Positions 23,271 through 36,948 are shown, numbered from the stretch's first letter. The stretch: 64,000 nt of DNA from Daldinia sp. FL1419 (GCA_025201765.1 MU623358.1:1-64000); one strand, 5' to 3'. Numbers and translations are program-made. Notes: a model not told the origin generated them from the sequence alone.

Positions 23271-26200
23271 GTAATGTAATTATATAATTAAAATTACCTT
23301 TAGCTTTTATGGAATAACCTCTTCTAGGGTTTCTACAGGTTTTTTCTGGATATAAATAGGCCTTCAAGGGTTATTTCTTATCTGATCAGTATATTATTGC
23401 TTTATGAAGCATATTATCACCTTATGAAGCACCTTTACCAGCCCCCCTAGCACCTCTATTAGCACCCCTCATAGATATCATATAATAAGACCTTCTTACT
23501 ATTAAATGATAACTACGCCTATGATATCTTTAGAAAGATCAGTCCAGAGGTTATAAAGAAAATATTATTTAAAGAGTAGGTGCTGATCAAGGTGATTAAT
23601 AACTATTCATTTATTTAATTTTTAAAAATTATTAAAAGATAAGTTAAGAGTAAATTATATATTAAGAACTATTACAAAATATATAATTAAATAAAAAGAG
23701 AGTTTATTAGAACCTATTACAATAATTATAAAATTTTTATTTTTTTTATTTGCTATTTTAGATTTTTATTTTATTTTATTTTTATTTTATTTTTAAATTT
23801 TACTTATATAAAAATTAATTATTAATTAATTTATTATAGTAATATTTAATATTATTATCTATTTTTTATATTTAAATTAAAAATATTTTTTTTATTAATT
23901 TTTAATTATTATATTTATTAATAATTGGGAAGTCTTTTTTAATTATATTTTTATAAATAGTTGGTATATAATTAACCTAAATATAAAGGAATTTAAGTTT
24001 TAAAGCTTAAAGGTTATATTTAATTATGATATATAGGTAATTATTATAATTATTTTTGTTAAAAAGAATATGGTAATTAAAAAATGGTTATATATTAATA
24101 TGAATCTTAAAATTAAATAATTAGAAATAATTTTTATAAAGTTTATAAAGAATTTTATTTAGAAAGTTAAATATTTAAACCATTAAATTTTTTATATAAT
24201 AAAAATTAGTTAAAATTTTAATTATATATTTATTAATAGGATTATTTTTATAAATATTAATATATATAATAAATAATATTTATTTAAATAATTGTGATAA
24301 AACAATATTATAATAGTAAGGATAATAAGGATTATTTTTTTAAAAGTTGATATTAATAATTTTTTATTGAATATATTGATTAGTTTTAATATTATTAAGG
24401 ATTTTAAATTCTATTATATTAAGCATTTAAATGTTCTAATTAATCAGGAATTATTTAGATTATTTTGAAAAGATTTATAAAGCAATGGAATTCAAAGAGA
24501 GGACTATTAATATACGTAACTGATTTCTAGTATTTCTTTAATTTATCTATATTATTAATTTAATTAAATTGTATTATAAAAGTATAGCCAAATAATGGAA
24601 TAATAGGAATAATAATAAATTAATTATTTAAATTATTATTATTATTATTATTGTTATTTAAAATATTAATTATTAATGATATCATTAATGAAAAACTATC
24701 ACTTAAAAAACTTACATTTATTGATTTAAATTGAAAAAATATTTTAAAAATTTGTTAATTAATACCTGATTAGATGTAACAAAATATTTTAAATTGAAAA
24801 AATTAAAAGATTAATCCCTAAAAGGAGAGAAAAAAGAAAGAAGAAAATCGTAATATTAAACCATAATATTAAAAAACATTATTCATAATTAATATAATTA
24901 AATTAATGTTAAACACTATTTAGTATTTATATATAAATTTAAAATATATATATTACACAATTATAACCAATAAACACTTACTAATTTATACAGTAATAAT
25001 CATAAATTGGAATATAAAATATTATTAAATTCTTTCTTTTACCTTTAATATTTTTTTTTATCCTTTATAATATTGTTTTTTCTTTTTTGGAGTATATATT
25101 CTATTTAATCAAATCAACACTATTCATACTACACACATTTAATACCAATATTACTACTAATTATCACCTAACAATTTAATAATACCCTATAACATCAAAT
25201 TATCAAATTAATAATATAATAAATTTATTAATTTTAGGAATTTATAATAATATAATTAGATTATTATAGACCTTTACAAAAATTATTTATTTAATTAAAT
25301 ATAATAAATTAACTAAATATAAAAACCTATTTCCTTAATTAAATATAATAATTAAAAAAATTAAAAACTTTATGCCTAAATTTGATTAATTAATTAAAAA
25401 TATAATAATATTATTAAGAATTAATATAAATTATTGATGTAATAATTTATTATTAATGTTAATATAAATTTTGTAATTATATATTAAGAAATAATAATTA
25501 AATGATTTATATATTATGGTTTTTTAAGAGTTTATAATATATGATATATTTAATTAAAGAGTTTTTTATAAGAAGGAATTAATTTAAATTTTAAATTATA
25601 ATTTTAAAAGAAATTTTAATTTAATTATATTTAAGATTATATAATAAAGTGTTTAAATATTATTTTTATTAGTATATATTAATTTGTTTGATTTAAAATA
25701 TATATAATTAATAAAGATTTATAATTAGAATTATTTTTTTTTTATAGTTTATATATTAAAAAGATATTATTTGTGGGTGATTAATTTAATTTATAAATAA
25801 TTAAATTAATAAGTTAATTATATTAAAAAGTAAATGATAATAATATTTTAAAAATTAAAAAAGTTTATTTTTGGGGAGTTATATATGATATCTTTAATTA
25901 CTTAAAGAGATAGTTGGATTTATGGATTTTGGTGTGTTTATATATTATATATAATTAAGTATAAATTATAAAAACTATTATTTATAATTAAAAATGGTAA
26001 TTATTATGAAAAGTTTAATAATTATATAAAATTATTAATTAAATTAGTAATAATTTGAGTGATTAGTAATTCTATATTAATAGTAGTATTAGTATTAGTA
26101 GTTAATAAGATTTCTGAAATGGTTAAGAATGAATTATTATTAAAGTAGATATCCTAAAAGAAGATGCCTGAAGTTATTAATTTACCTATGAGTAAGTTGA

Positions 26201-26702
26201 TTAGGATGAATAGTATAAAAACAAGTAATAAGTGTATATTAGAGCTGATTCAGAGCGATATCCCTGGAGATTTATAATTAGATAATTGTATAATATATGG
26301 ATTATAATAAATTACTTATTTTGAAAAATAAGGACCTAATTTATATATATGGTTTGGAGAAATCTTAACAGAATTAACCATTAGACCGCAGTTAAATATA
26401 TTGTTAAAATGGTTAGGATGGGAAGAGTTTAAATAAGCTTTTGATTGTATATAATTAAATAATAATTAATTAGTTAGATAAGCATATGAATGAAATTAAA
26501 GAACATTAAATAAAGCCATTAAATATTTGAAGGTTGAAGAGTAAAGAGATTATATATATATTAATTAAGAGATTTGGGGAGTTAGGATTTTTTTTTTGGA
26601 TTTATATGGAATTTGATTAGTTTTTTTAGAATGGTTTTCTGGTTCTTTTTGTTAAGATTAATTTATTAATAAGTAATATTATTAACTTTGGGAAGCTCTA
26701 AA

Positions 26703-27402
26703 TTGGGGTAGTATAATTACATAATTAAAGTTATAAGACCTTATTAGCCTCTATGGAACCAACCCTTCTAAAGTCTCCACAGGTTTTATTAGATATAAAT
26801 AAGCCTTTAAAAATTATTTTCTTATCTGATCAATTCAAGTTCTCAAGCACAAAATTAGCATTTTTCTATAAAGCTTCGTACAATAAAAATGCAGGGTATA
26901 TCCTATAGGAACTATTAAAGCTCTTATTTAATAGCAATAATTCTATAATTAGTTAAAATTAATTGATCAAAAAAGAATAGACCTAATTATGAATTTGTAA
27001 CATTTTATTAAAATTTTATTAATTATTTATATTAAATAAATACTTTATAATAAACTAGAGGTTATATGAGCTTAAAGATACAAAGTCTCTATATCCTAAG
27101 GAAGATACTAAAGTGATCAGATAAAATAACCAATAAGGATAATTATTTACTAATAGTAGTACATTTTAGGAAGATATCTTCAAAGAGGAGACTAAAACTG
27201 TATATTCTTGTACAAAGACTCTATAAAGAAATTGAGCTATAGAACCTGATGAATCTCTGCTGATCAGACAAGAAAGACAACTCTCGAGGGCCTATTTATG
27301 TCCAAAAGAGCTGTGGAACCTTGGAAGGTCTAGCTCTAAGGAGGAAATAAGGTCTCTACAGGGTAGTATCTATGACCTAATCACTCTACACCAGTTCAAT
27401 AA
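26703..27402. repeat. Fold-back-like element of about 0.7 kb
   Basis: The left end (26703-26835) reads GGGGTAGTATAATTACATAA, then ACCTTATTAGCCTCTATGGA, CAACCCTTCTAAAGTCTCCA and TTTTCTTATCTGATCA. The right end (27237-27402) reads the same steps on the other strand with substitutions. The same end segment occurs near 5430-5530, 6730-6850 and 36590-36700 (+) and near 23283-23395 (-), so it is a dispersed family. Copies at 26.7-27.4 kb keep more G and C than the surroundings. Confidence 0.6.
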
Positions 27403-28041
27403 ATTTTTTTTTTAAAAATTAATAAAATTTTATAAAATATTTTTAATTATATAAATATTAAATTAAAATAAAATAATTATATAATTAAAACTACCCTATA
27501 AGAACTTATTAATTCTATAATATAACCACTTTTAAGGTCTCCATAAGCTTTTAATATATTATTTTAATTTAATATAATAAAAGATTTATATAAATTTTTA
27601 AAAAGAATAACATTATAATAAATTAAACATTTATAAAAGACTTTATCTGAAAACTTAAGGATTATGTCAGCCCTTGGGGTGACCTCCAGTATATAGATAC
27701 TAATAATATATATATATAAAGTCATATTAAAATTTATTGTAGATTTTATTTATAGATTTAACTTTTGAAAAAAACTAATAGAAAAATTATAAAAAATAGG
27801 TTATTATACAATAGATTTTAAATAGAATATAAAAATTATTTTAAACCCTAAAAACTTATTTTTAAATTTTTAAAAAATATTTATATAAAGTTTAAGTATT
27901 TATTTATATATATAAACTTTTCTTTTATTAAAACAATTTAAATTGGTTGAATTATGTTTAGTTGAATAGGGTATGTTTTATAGAAAAATGTGGATTTTTT
28001 ATCAAAATCCCTAAAACATATATATTTCAAAAGCTTATAAT

Positions 28042-28221
28042 TGTTGGATGGATAAGGTACCATTGCATATAATAGTAAAAGTGAGGGTATTTATATTAAT
28101 TTAGTTAAAAATGGTTATTCTAAGAAAGAACATATTTTGGTTGGAAATTAAAATATGTAAAGTTAAATATAAGATTAAAATGGGTCTATACTATTATAAT
28201 CATATGATTAATATTTTTATA
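28042..28221 (-). repeat. 3' LTR of the decayed retrotransposon (180 bp)
   Basis: Starts TGTTGGATGGATAAGG and ends at a RIP-altered form of ATTCCCACA (ATTTTTATA). On the coding (minus) strand it is the 3' LTR. It shares with 38803-38982 a centre different from the ACGTATTC palindrome of the other copies. Confidence 0.75.
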
Positions 28222-30817
28222 TTAATAATTTTTTTTTTGTGAGGTTATGTGATATTAATGAGTGTTAGTTAGGGTTATGATCTTAAGTATTTAAATATAT
28301 TAAGATTGGTTTTTTTCTATAATTTTCTTTTTATTCCTACCTATATTAAATTGATTAATAATCCTTTTATAAAATAATATAAATTTATATTTTAAAAGAT
28401 GTTGGATTAATGTTCCAGTGGAATAAATAATGTTGTAATATTATAAATTAGTGGTTGTTAAGGTTAATATTAATAATTTAAAATATTTTGTAATTAGGTA
28501 TATTTTATTAATAAAAATATTATTAAAAATATATAAAGATAATTAAAGAAAATCTATTAATAAATAAAAAAGTAAGGATTTATAAATTAATAGTTTAAAT
28601 TTTATTTAAAAGTATAATGATTGATTATTTTAAAATATATAATAGTGTATAATCTTATTTAATAATTTTTTCTTTTTTAGAAATTGTATTCATTTATTTA
28701 AATTGTTAAATTAATTGAGGGAAATGATTGGTATTGTTTGTATTGTTTAGGTTTGTTTAATCTAACCTTATAATTTCAATGTAAAATAATTGGTATTAAT
28801 AAATGTTATGAAGGTTTTATTAGTATTAAATTTTATTATTATATTAATTAGATTATTTTATCTATAAATTCATTATATATTGTTAATTTTTTATTATTTA
28901 TAAAATTATTAGAATAATATGATATTAATTATTAGTTATTTCTTTTTTATTATTTTAAATTTAATAAAATATTTATAAAATAAAAATAAGTTACTATATA
29001 TAATTATAGATGTTGTGGGGAGTTGGAGTTTGTTAAATATAAATATTACTATTATTTTAATTATAATAATTATATTTATATTATATATTATAATATAGAT
29101 TTTATTTATTAGAATATTTTGGGTAATTTATTTGTATTTTATAGAATTTTAATGAATTAAATTATTAATTATAATAAATAATTTATTTATTATAGTTTTA
29201 TTAATAATAAAGATTTTGTAATTAATTTAAAAATTAAAATCTTTATTATTTGTAAATAATTTATTAATAAATATAAAGATTTTTGTTATAGTAAAATCTA
29301 ATTTAATATATTGGAATTTTTGTAATAAATTATTTAATTACCACTAAAAATATTTATTAAATTTATTAATTTTGATTTTTTTAGGTTTTTTATATTAAAT
29401 TATTTTATATATATTAAATATTATTTTAGATTAATAAATAGAAGTAATATAAATACTACAGACTTATTATTATATATATTGTTAAGTAGTGTTATCTTTT
29501 TTATTTTAAATTAATGTAATGTTCTTGTTTTATTCTTTTTAATATAAATAAATATTATTATTATTATTAATTAAAATAATATAATTGTTAAATATTAATA
29601 AGGTATCTTTATTAAAATATAATTTAAGTTTTATTTTAAATCCAATTTTTTTCATTTTATCTTTTTTTAATTTATTAAATATTTTATTTAATATTTTAAA
29701 TATATTATTAATTTATATTCTAACCAGATTAAATTGGTTAAATAATTCCAAAATTAAAAGATATGGGTTATAAATTAATATAACTATAAAAAGCTTTTTA
29801 TAATAGTGTTTAAAATAAGTTATTTATTAATATATACCAATTTTGATTATTTTATAAAGCAGTTTTATAATAATTATTATAGTATTTTTAGGAAAATGAT
29901 CTTTAAATTTTTTAGGTAATGTAATAATAATAATATAATTTAAGTTAATATTTAATTAGATATATATTTGTATAATATTGTAGAATTATATAACTATTTT
30001 TTCAACTTGCTGTTATAAAGATGAAATAAGTGTAACAATAATTTATTAATTAAAATGTTAAATTATAGGTAATTATATAAATATTTCCTCTTTCTTTTTA
30101 TTATTATAACCTTAAATAATAAATTATAACTTTTTATATAATTTATTAATATTCTTTTTTTTAATTTTATAAATAATTTGTAATTTAAATAATTAAATAT
30201 TCCTATATTTTATTTTATTATATTTTTTAAATAAAAATATTTTTTATTTGATAAGTCTTTTAATTTCTTATATATTTGCTACTTCAAACAGTTGGCCTAA
30301 GATAATAATCTTCTTTTTTTAATGTAATTGTAATAATAGCTTTGTATTAATTATTTCTTTAAAAAATAGGTAAATTATATTGTAAAAACTTGTTAGTTAG
30401 GGTTTATTTCTGCTTTTAAAAGATTATTCTTGTGATTATCTTATTATAAGTGCTTTAATTTTGGAAATATATTTATTATTATTATTATATTTATAATTAG
30501 AATTTTCATTTATAGGGTTTAAAATATAGGTGAATTTATTATAAAAATATAGTTTTATAATTATGATTTTAAAATTAATTAATTTTTTGTTCATTTTAAT
30601 AATATAGGTTTTATTATTTTAAATAATTAGTTTATAAAGGCCAATCCAACCATTGTTCTCATAATAGATATATATTTTAGATTAAAGAGGTAAGTTTAAT
30701 ATATCCAATATATTTAATCTATTTCTTATATTTAAAATATTGTTAATTTATTACTTAATTTTAAATTTGTAAACTTCATTTATTACCTTTTTAATAACTA
30801 TAATTCAAATAATAATA

Positions 30818-30920
30818 GAAGGAGAAGGTGGTAAGCTATTTATTAGCTTTGGATATGCTCCAAATATGAATAACGTTGGTACTAAACCATCTGGTCCTAT
30901 TGTATCATTAACAGTTTTTA
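30818..30920 (-). pseudogene. Retrotransposon pol (integrase-side) remnant
   Basis: On the minus strand this short stretch stays open and reads TVNDTIGPDGLVPTL, then FIFGAYPKL and LPPSPS. It is much less AT-biased than its neighbours and matches the recalled fungal pol phrase (GPDGLVPTL...FGAYPR). It sets the coding direction of the surrounding LTR element. Confidence 0.6.
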
Positions 30921-32098
30921 TAACCATTTATAAAATATAATAAATATTAATTTAAATATCTTAAAAATCTTCTAATATTATTTTATATATTTATTATAAT
31001 AGATTATAATATTGTTTAATCTTTTTAATTAAATTATATACTTTAATGGATATTTTTTTAATAAATATTAATAATATTTTTATATTTAAAATAAATTTGT
31101 TAATTGTAAAATTAATATTAATATTAAATATTAGATTATTAGGTAATTTAAAATAATTATTAATTTATATTATTTTTAATATATTTTATATATATTTTAT
31201 TGTTATATCTTTAAAGAATTTTATTATTTAGAATAATATAATTTTATTAATAACATAAAAGATTAATTTATCTTTAATATATATTATATTAATGTAAATA
31301 TTATGATTAAAATTAATATTATTTTTCATAATAAATTTAAATTATTCTAATACATTATTGTATATTTGATATTGGTGATAATATTTGTTGATTTTTTTGA
31401 TAATTGTTTGATCTAATTTATCGTATTTAACTTTTACAAAAACACGATAAAATTAGTTTATAACTGGATAACTAAAACATTTATATATCTATTATAATTC
31501 TTCCTCAATTAAATAATAATATATAACCATCTGCTCTTTATTGTTAAATAGAAATTATAAGTATTCCCATTTTTAAATAATAAGGTAATGTTTATTTTTA
31601 TAAATAAATATATTTTTAATATTATTTAGAAAAATTCTTAAATAATTTATATTATAAAGGTATAATAAAAATAATATATTATAAGGTATAATATAAAATT
31701 AAATAGTTTTAAATGAGATAAGTACATTAATAATATTAAAATTCCCTTATTCTAAATAATTATTAAATTGTATAATATATATTCTTATTGTAGATATATT
31801 TATTTTAATGTTAAGATATATATATTATAATATTTTTATTTATATTTTATTTTTTAATGATATTCTAACTACTTTAATATTAAATAAAATGTTTTAAAAT
31901 GTATAAGAATATTAATCTTTAAAATAAAATATAAAAGGGGAATTTGGAATTACATCCAAAAAATATTTATAATTATTATTAAAGATATTTATTATAGTAA
32001 ATATATAGAAAATTATTTAATTTATAAAAATATTAATAATTTGGGAACCATCAACTTCACCATAATTTATAAAATATTATATAATTAATAATTAAACC

Positions 32099-32280
32099 TG
32101 TGGGAATATTAGTCATGTGACTTTGGTGGTGGTACAAGACCCACTTTAATCCTGTATATAGACCACGTATTCTGATCGTACGATCAGAATACGTACTTAT
32201 CTTCTACAACCACTTTTAACTGAATTTATAAATACCCTTACTTTTATTATTGCATATAATGGTACCTTATTTATCCAACA
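32099..32280 (+). repeat. 5' LTR of compact element
   Basis: TG...CA ends. A TATA-like TGTATATAGACC stands about 55 bp in. A perfect 30-bp palindrome lies at 32165-32194. Confidence 0.85.
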
Positions 32281-33500
32281 CTGATTAGTAATTGATGACA
32301 AATTGATTACAGATCAGCTAGGATGCCTAAAAAGGAGGAGATAGGTTTAGTAGTAAGTATAATGACCTTAAAATTTCATATTCCAGTACATGATTTTAAG
32401 CCCAGGATTTTATGTTCTTATATATAATTCTAAAAATACTTATATTTTGCATTAGATTTAAATCTTAATAAAAAAAGGTAAACAATTTTAGGATTTTATG
32501 TTCCAATACATAATCTTAAATTAGAATTTCATACTTTAATATATGATTTTAGAATATCTTATATTAATTTAGGATTTTTAGAAAATAAAAATAGTTTTAG
32601 TGTTGAATTTATAGGCTGAGGTTTATGTCTATTATATATAAATAAATAATATTAAGGTTTTTTTTATTGGTGAAATGGTTTTAAGGGAATCTGTATTAAT
32701 TATTTCACGCGTTTATCATGCATTTGTATTTATAACATGAACCTATATTTATATTATTATTTGTATTTATAATATTATTTAATAATTATATTACGTATTT
32801 ATTATGTATTTTATATTTATAATATTATGAAAATTGTTAAGAAAAAGTAATAAATATTAAAATTATGTTATAATTTTATCTTATTAGCAAAACAAACCTT
32901 AAGTTCTATTTAAAAGTTCTTCAACCCCACCCCTATCAAAAGGTTTTATTTATTATTATTATTAATATTTAAAGAAATAGTAGTTTAATATTTAAGGAGA
33001 TAATAATAGTTTAGTATTTGAAAAGAATAGTAACTTAGTATTTAAAAAAATAATAAGTAGTTTTATAAGCACTTTAACAAGTTTTATAAGTATTTTAATA
33101 AGTTCTGGTAATTCTTTAACCTTATTAAAAAAACCTTTAAAATGTTTTTAATATTAATTATTTTATAATATGAATAATATTAATTATATTTATTAATTGA
33201 TTTGAACAAATGAATAATAACTTTTGAAAAGAAAAAATTGTTAAATAGGATTATATATTTTAAAATAATTAATTGTTATGTTTTTAAATAAAGTTTATAA
33301 AAATAATTAAATTTTCTTTTAATTATTTTTATATTTGAGATATAAATATAAGAGGTTATTAATTTAGTTTAATAAGAATAAAAAGGAGGATCACAAAAAG
33401 AGCTAATCTAGATTTGATGCGTTTAAACGCTCTAAAATCGTGACCTAGCTGGCGCTCGTACAATATCACATGATTTTGCGAGAAAAGAAAAAGTTACCAG

Positions 33501-33682
33501 TGTGGGAATATTAGTCATGTGACTTTGGTGGTAGTACAAGACCCACTTTAATCCTATATATAGACCACGTATTCTGATCGTACGATCAGAATATGTACTT
33601 ATCTTCTACAACCACTTTTGACTAAATTTACAAATACCTTTACTTTTATTATTGTATGCAATGGTACCTTATCCATCCAACA
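33501..33682 (+). repeat. 3' LTR of compact element
   Basis: Same length and ends as the 5' LTR. The palindrome (33567-33596) has one C-to-T change, as expected from RIP. Confidence 0.85.
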
Positions 33683-34545
33683 AAACCTAATTATTATTAT
33701 TATATTTATTATTAATATATTATATATATTATATATTAAAATTATTATTATTATTATTAATATTATTATCATTATAATTAATATTAATTTTTTTATAATT
33801 AATAAAGAAGGTTGTAAAATCCTTTTCAATATTTCCCATTTTCTGTTCCTATATATATTAATATTATTTATTATATTTATTATATTATTCATATATAAGG
33901 TATTTAATAAATTAATAATTTAATTTATTATAAATAAAATATTTTTTTTTTATTTTTATTATTAAAATATTTTTAATTATTAAAATATTTATTTTTACTT
34001 TAATTTGTTTGATAAGGTTTTTAATTATTTTAATAAACTTAATTAATATAATAATAATTATTTTTTATCTTATACTCATTAAGAAAATTTTAATATATAT
34101 TATTTATTATCATTTGAAGATTGGTATAAATATTTTTAAATATATCAGATTATTAAAGAAAAATAAGTAAAAATATTAAATATTTTTATATAATATGATA
34201 TAAGCCTTTTTTAAAGTAGATTTCCTTAATATAATTAATTAATAAATTTTTATAAATATATTACATCTAAATAATTAATATTTTAAAACATTTAGGTAAA
34301 ATTTTTCCAAAATTATCCTATATAATATTCTTAATTATTATATTCTTTTATTTAGATATGTACATTTAAAGATTCTTATTAATATAGAAAAAATTATATA
34401 TTTTATTAATTATTATATTAAAATTAAAACCTTATTGTATAAGGTATTTATAGAAGAATTTTAAAATTATTTTTTTTAATATTATATTATCCAGGACGAA
34501 GTCCAGTATATTATACTGAAATTTTCCAATAAATTACTATGTGAA

Positions 34546-34631
34546 ATTGATAAGAAATTGATAAGAAATTGATAAGTAATTGATAAATAATTGATAATAA
34601 TTGATAAAAGCTGATAAGAGCTGATAAGGGG
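34546..34631. repeat. AAATTGATAAG minisatellite
   Basis: About seven imperfect units of 10-12 bp based on AAATTGATAAG. A hairpin-forming CCAGGACGAAGTCCAG lies just upstream at about 34491-34506. Confidence 0.8.
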
Positions 34632-34639
34632 TAAAAAAA

Positions 34640-36500
34640 CACACTAAAAATTTAAAGTTTAAAAAAACATTTATGATTGGGTGCATTCTTTTTCTTAGTA
34701 AGAATTTGAGCTGATCAGACAGGAAACAACTTATTTATGTTGAATTTAAGCTTTAATAGCTCTTACAAGATGTGCCCTAACCTTATACTTTTATCGTACG
34801 AAATTCTTTGATTTTAAAAATTAACAATTCTATCCTTGAGAACTGGAGCTGATCAGACAGGAAAACAACTTCTGAGGGCTTATTTATGTTGAATGTGAGC
34901 TTTAGTAGCTCTTGCAGGACATGCCCTGCAGTTTTATCGTACAAATCTTTATGGAAAACTGATGATTCTATGTTTGAAAACTTGAGCTGATCAGACCGGA
35001 AAACAACTTCTGGAGGTTTATTTATGTTGAATATGAGCTTTAATAATTGAACAGGAGCTTTAAGTGAATAGGAGCTCTTGTAGGACATGCCCTAACCCTA
35101 TTTTTATCGTATAAATCTTTATGGAAAAATTAACGATTCTATTTTTGAGAAATTGAGCTGATCAGACCGGAAAACAATTTCTGGAGGTTTATTTATTTGA
35201 ATAGGAGCTTTAATTGAACAGGAGCTCTAATCGCTCCTGCAGGATATGCCTTGCATTTCATTGTACGAATCTTTATGGAAAAACTAATGATTTTATGTTT
35301 GAGAATTGGAGTTGATCAGATAGGAAATAATTTCTGAGGGCTTATTTATGTTGAATATGAGCTCTAATTGAATAGGAGCTCCTGCAGGACATGCCCTGCA
35401 GTTTTATCGTACGAAGCTCTATGGAAAAACTGATGTTTGGGTGCATCCTAACTTGAGCTGATCAGACAGGAAAACAACGTCTGAGGGTTTATTTATGTTG
35501 AACATGAGCTCTAATTGAACAAGAGCTCTAATTGAACAGGAGCTCTAATTGAACAGGGGCTCTAATTGAACATGAGCTCTAATTGAACAGGAGCTCTAAT
35601 TGAACAGGGGCTCTAATTGAACATGAGCTCTAATTGAACAGGAGCTCTTGTAGGACATGCCCTGCAGTTTTATCGTACGAAGCTCTACGGAAAAACTGAC
35701 AATTCTATACTTGAGAGCTTGAGCTGATCAGACAGGAAAACAACTTCTGAGGGCCTATTTATGAATATGGAGCTCCTGCAGGATATGCCCTAACTTTATA
35801 CTTTCATTGTACGAAGCTTTATAGTTTTAAAAATTGACGATTCTATGCTTGAAAACTTGAACTGATCAGATAAGAAAACAATTTTTAAAGAGCTTTAATA
35901 GTTTTTGCAGGATATGCCTTAACCTTACATTTTTATCGTACGAATCTCTATGGAAAAACTGATGATTCTATGCTTGAGAACTGGAGCTGATCGAACAGGA
36001 AACAACTTCTGAGGGCTTATTTATGTTGAATGTGAGCTTTAATAGTTCTTGCAGGATATGCCCTAACCCTACATTTTTACGGTACGAATTTCTATGGAAA
36101 AGTTGATGATTTTGTGCTTGAGAACTTGAGCTGATTAGATAGGAATATAATTTCTGGAGGTTTATTTATGTTGAACAGGAGTTTTAATTGCTTTTGCAGG
36201 ATATGCCCTGCACTTTATTGTATAAATCTCGATAGAAAAACTAATGATTTGGTGCTTGAGAACTTAAGTTGATCAAACAAGAATCAACATTTGAGGGTCT
36301 ATATATTGAACAGGAGCTCTAATTGAATAGGAGCTCCTGTAGGATATGCCCTGCACTTCATCGTACGAATCTCTATAGAAAAACTGATGATTCTATACTT
36401 AAGAATCTAAGTTGATCAGATAGGAAAACAACTTTTGAGGGTTTATTTACGTATTAAAAAGCCTGTAGAAACCTTAATTAAAAAGGTTAGATTGGCGGAT
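34640..36500 (+). repeat. Interstitial copy of the subtelomeric satellite array
   Basis: About ten tandem units, mostly 150-190 bp. Each follows the pattern GAGCTGATCAGACAGGAAAA, CAACTTCTGAGGGCTTATTT, a variable run of GAGCTCTAATTGAAC, TGCAGGACATGCCCTGCAG, TTTTATCGTACGAA and a final ATGATTCTATGCTTGAGAAC. Some units have CCCTAACCCTA (telomere-like) in place of CCCTGCAG. They are far less mutated than the telomere-adjacent array, to which they are inverted. The 101-codon ORF at 34783-35088 lies inside this array and is not a gene. Confidence 0.88.
35506..35641. repeat. 17-bp minisatellite with three-unit higher order
   Basis: Eight contiguous 17-bp units based on GAGCTCTAATTGAACAG. Variants ending in CAT and starting GGG recur every third unit, giving a 51-bp higher-order period. 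It lies within one unit of the larger satellite. Confidence 0.93.
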
Positions 36501-36840
36501 TTCGTCCTGGCCCTGTCACCCCAACTTATTGCTATAAAAAAACTAATGATTCTATATTTGAGAACTTAAACTGATCAGACAAGAAAACAACTTCTGAAGG
36601 CCTATTTATGTTTTAAAAAGCCTATGGAAACCTTAGAAGGGTTGGCTCCATGGAGGTTAATAAGGTCTTGCAGCTTTAATTACGTAATTATATTACAACC
36701 TTCTATAAAAAACCCCCTCCTTTAAAAAATAAAAAAAACTTATGTAATTGGGGTGACTCAATTATAAAAATAATTAAAAAAGAAATTTAATTAAAAATAT
36801 AAGATATAATAATTTAAAAATTTATTTAAATCAAATTAAA

Positions 36841-36948
36841 TCTATTAAATCTATTAAATTTATTAAATCTATTAAATCTATTAAATCTATTAAATCTATT
36901 AAATCTATTAAATTTATTAAATTTATTAAATCTATTAAATCTATTAAA
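36841..36948. repeat. (TCTATTAAA)12 minisatellite
   Basis: Twelve 9-bp units over exactly 108 bp. Three carry TTTATTAAA, a single C-to-T change each. Confidence 0.93.

Larger units (their letters stand above)
32099..33682 (+). mobile_element. Compact 1.58-kb LTR element (TRIM-like), nested
   Basis: Direct 182-bp LTRs at 32099-32280 and 33501-33682 start TGTGGGAATATT and end CCAACA. AAACC is duplicated on both outer sides (32094-32098 and 33683-33687). The LTRs differ at 12 positions, all transitions, with no indel. The internal part is only 1.22 kb. It starts CTGATTAGTAATTGATGAC and contains ATGCCTAAAAAGGAGGAG (ATG at 32323). It ends with a purine tract GAGAAAAGAAAAAG 7 bp before the 3' LTR, as for a polypurine tract. 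The internal ends match the 28042-38982 element, so this looks like an internally deleted derivative inserted in opposite orientation. It cannot encode pol. Confidence 0.85.

Noticed and set aside
29585..29773. 62-codon plus ORF
   Set aside because: Leu/Ile/Asn-rich product of AT-rich DNA within a decayed retrotransposon.
33599..33923. ORFs of about 100 codons on both strands
   Set aside because: Composition is almost only Ile and Asn from AT-rich DNA and they run across the LTR end; chance ORFs.
34783..35088. 101-codon minus ORF
   Set aside because: Lies wholly within tandem satellite units and repeats itself internally (KAPVQLLKL-like and ELLKL steps).
35506..35641. CRISPR-like array
   Set aside because: Units are contiguous 17-mers without spacers, in a eukaryotic satellite.
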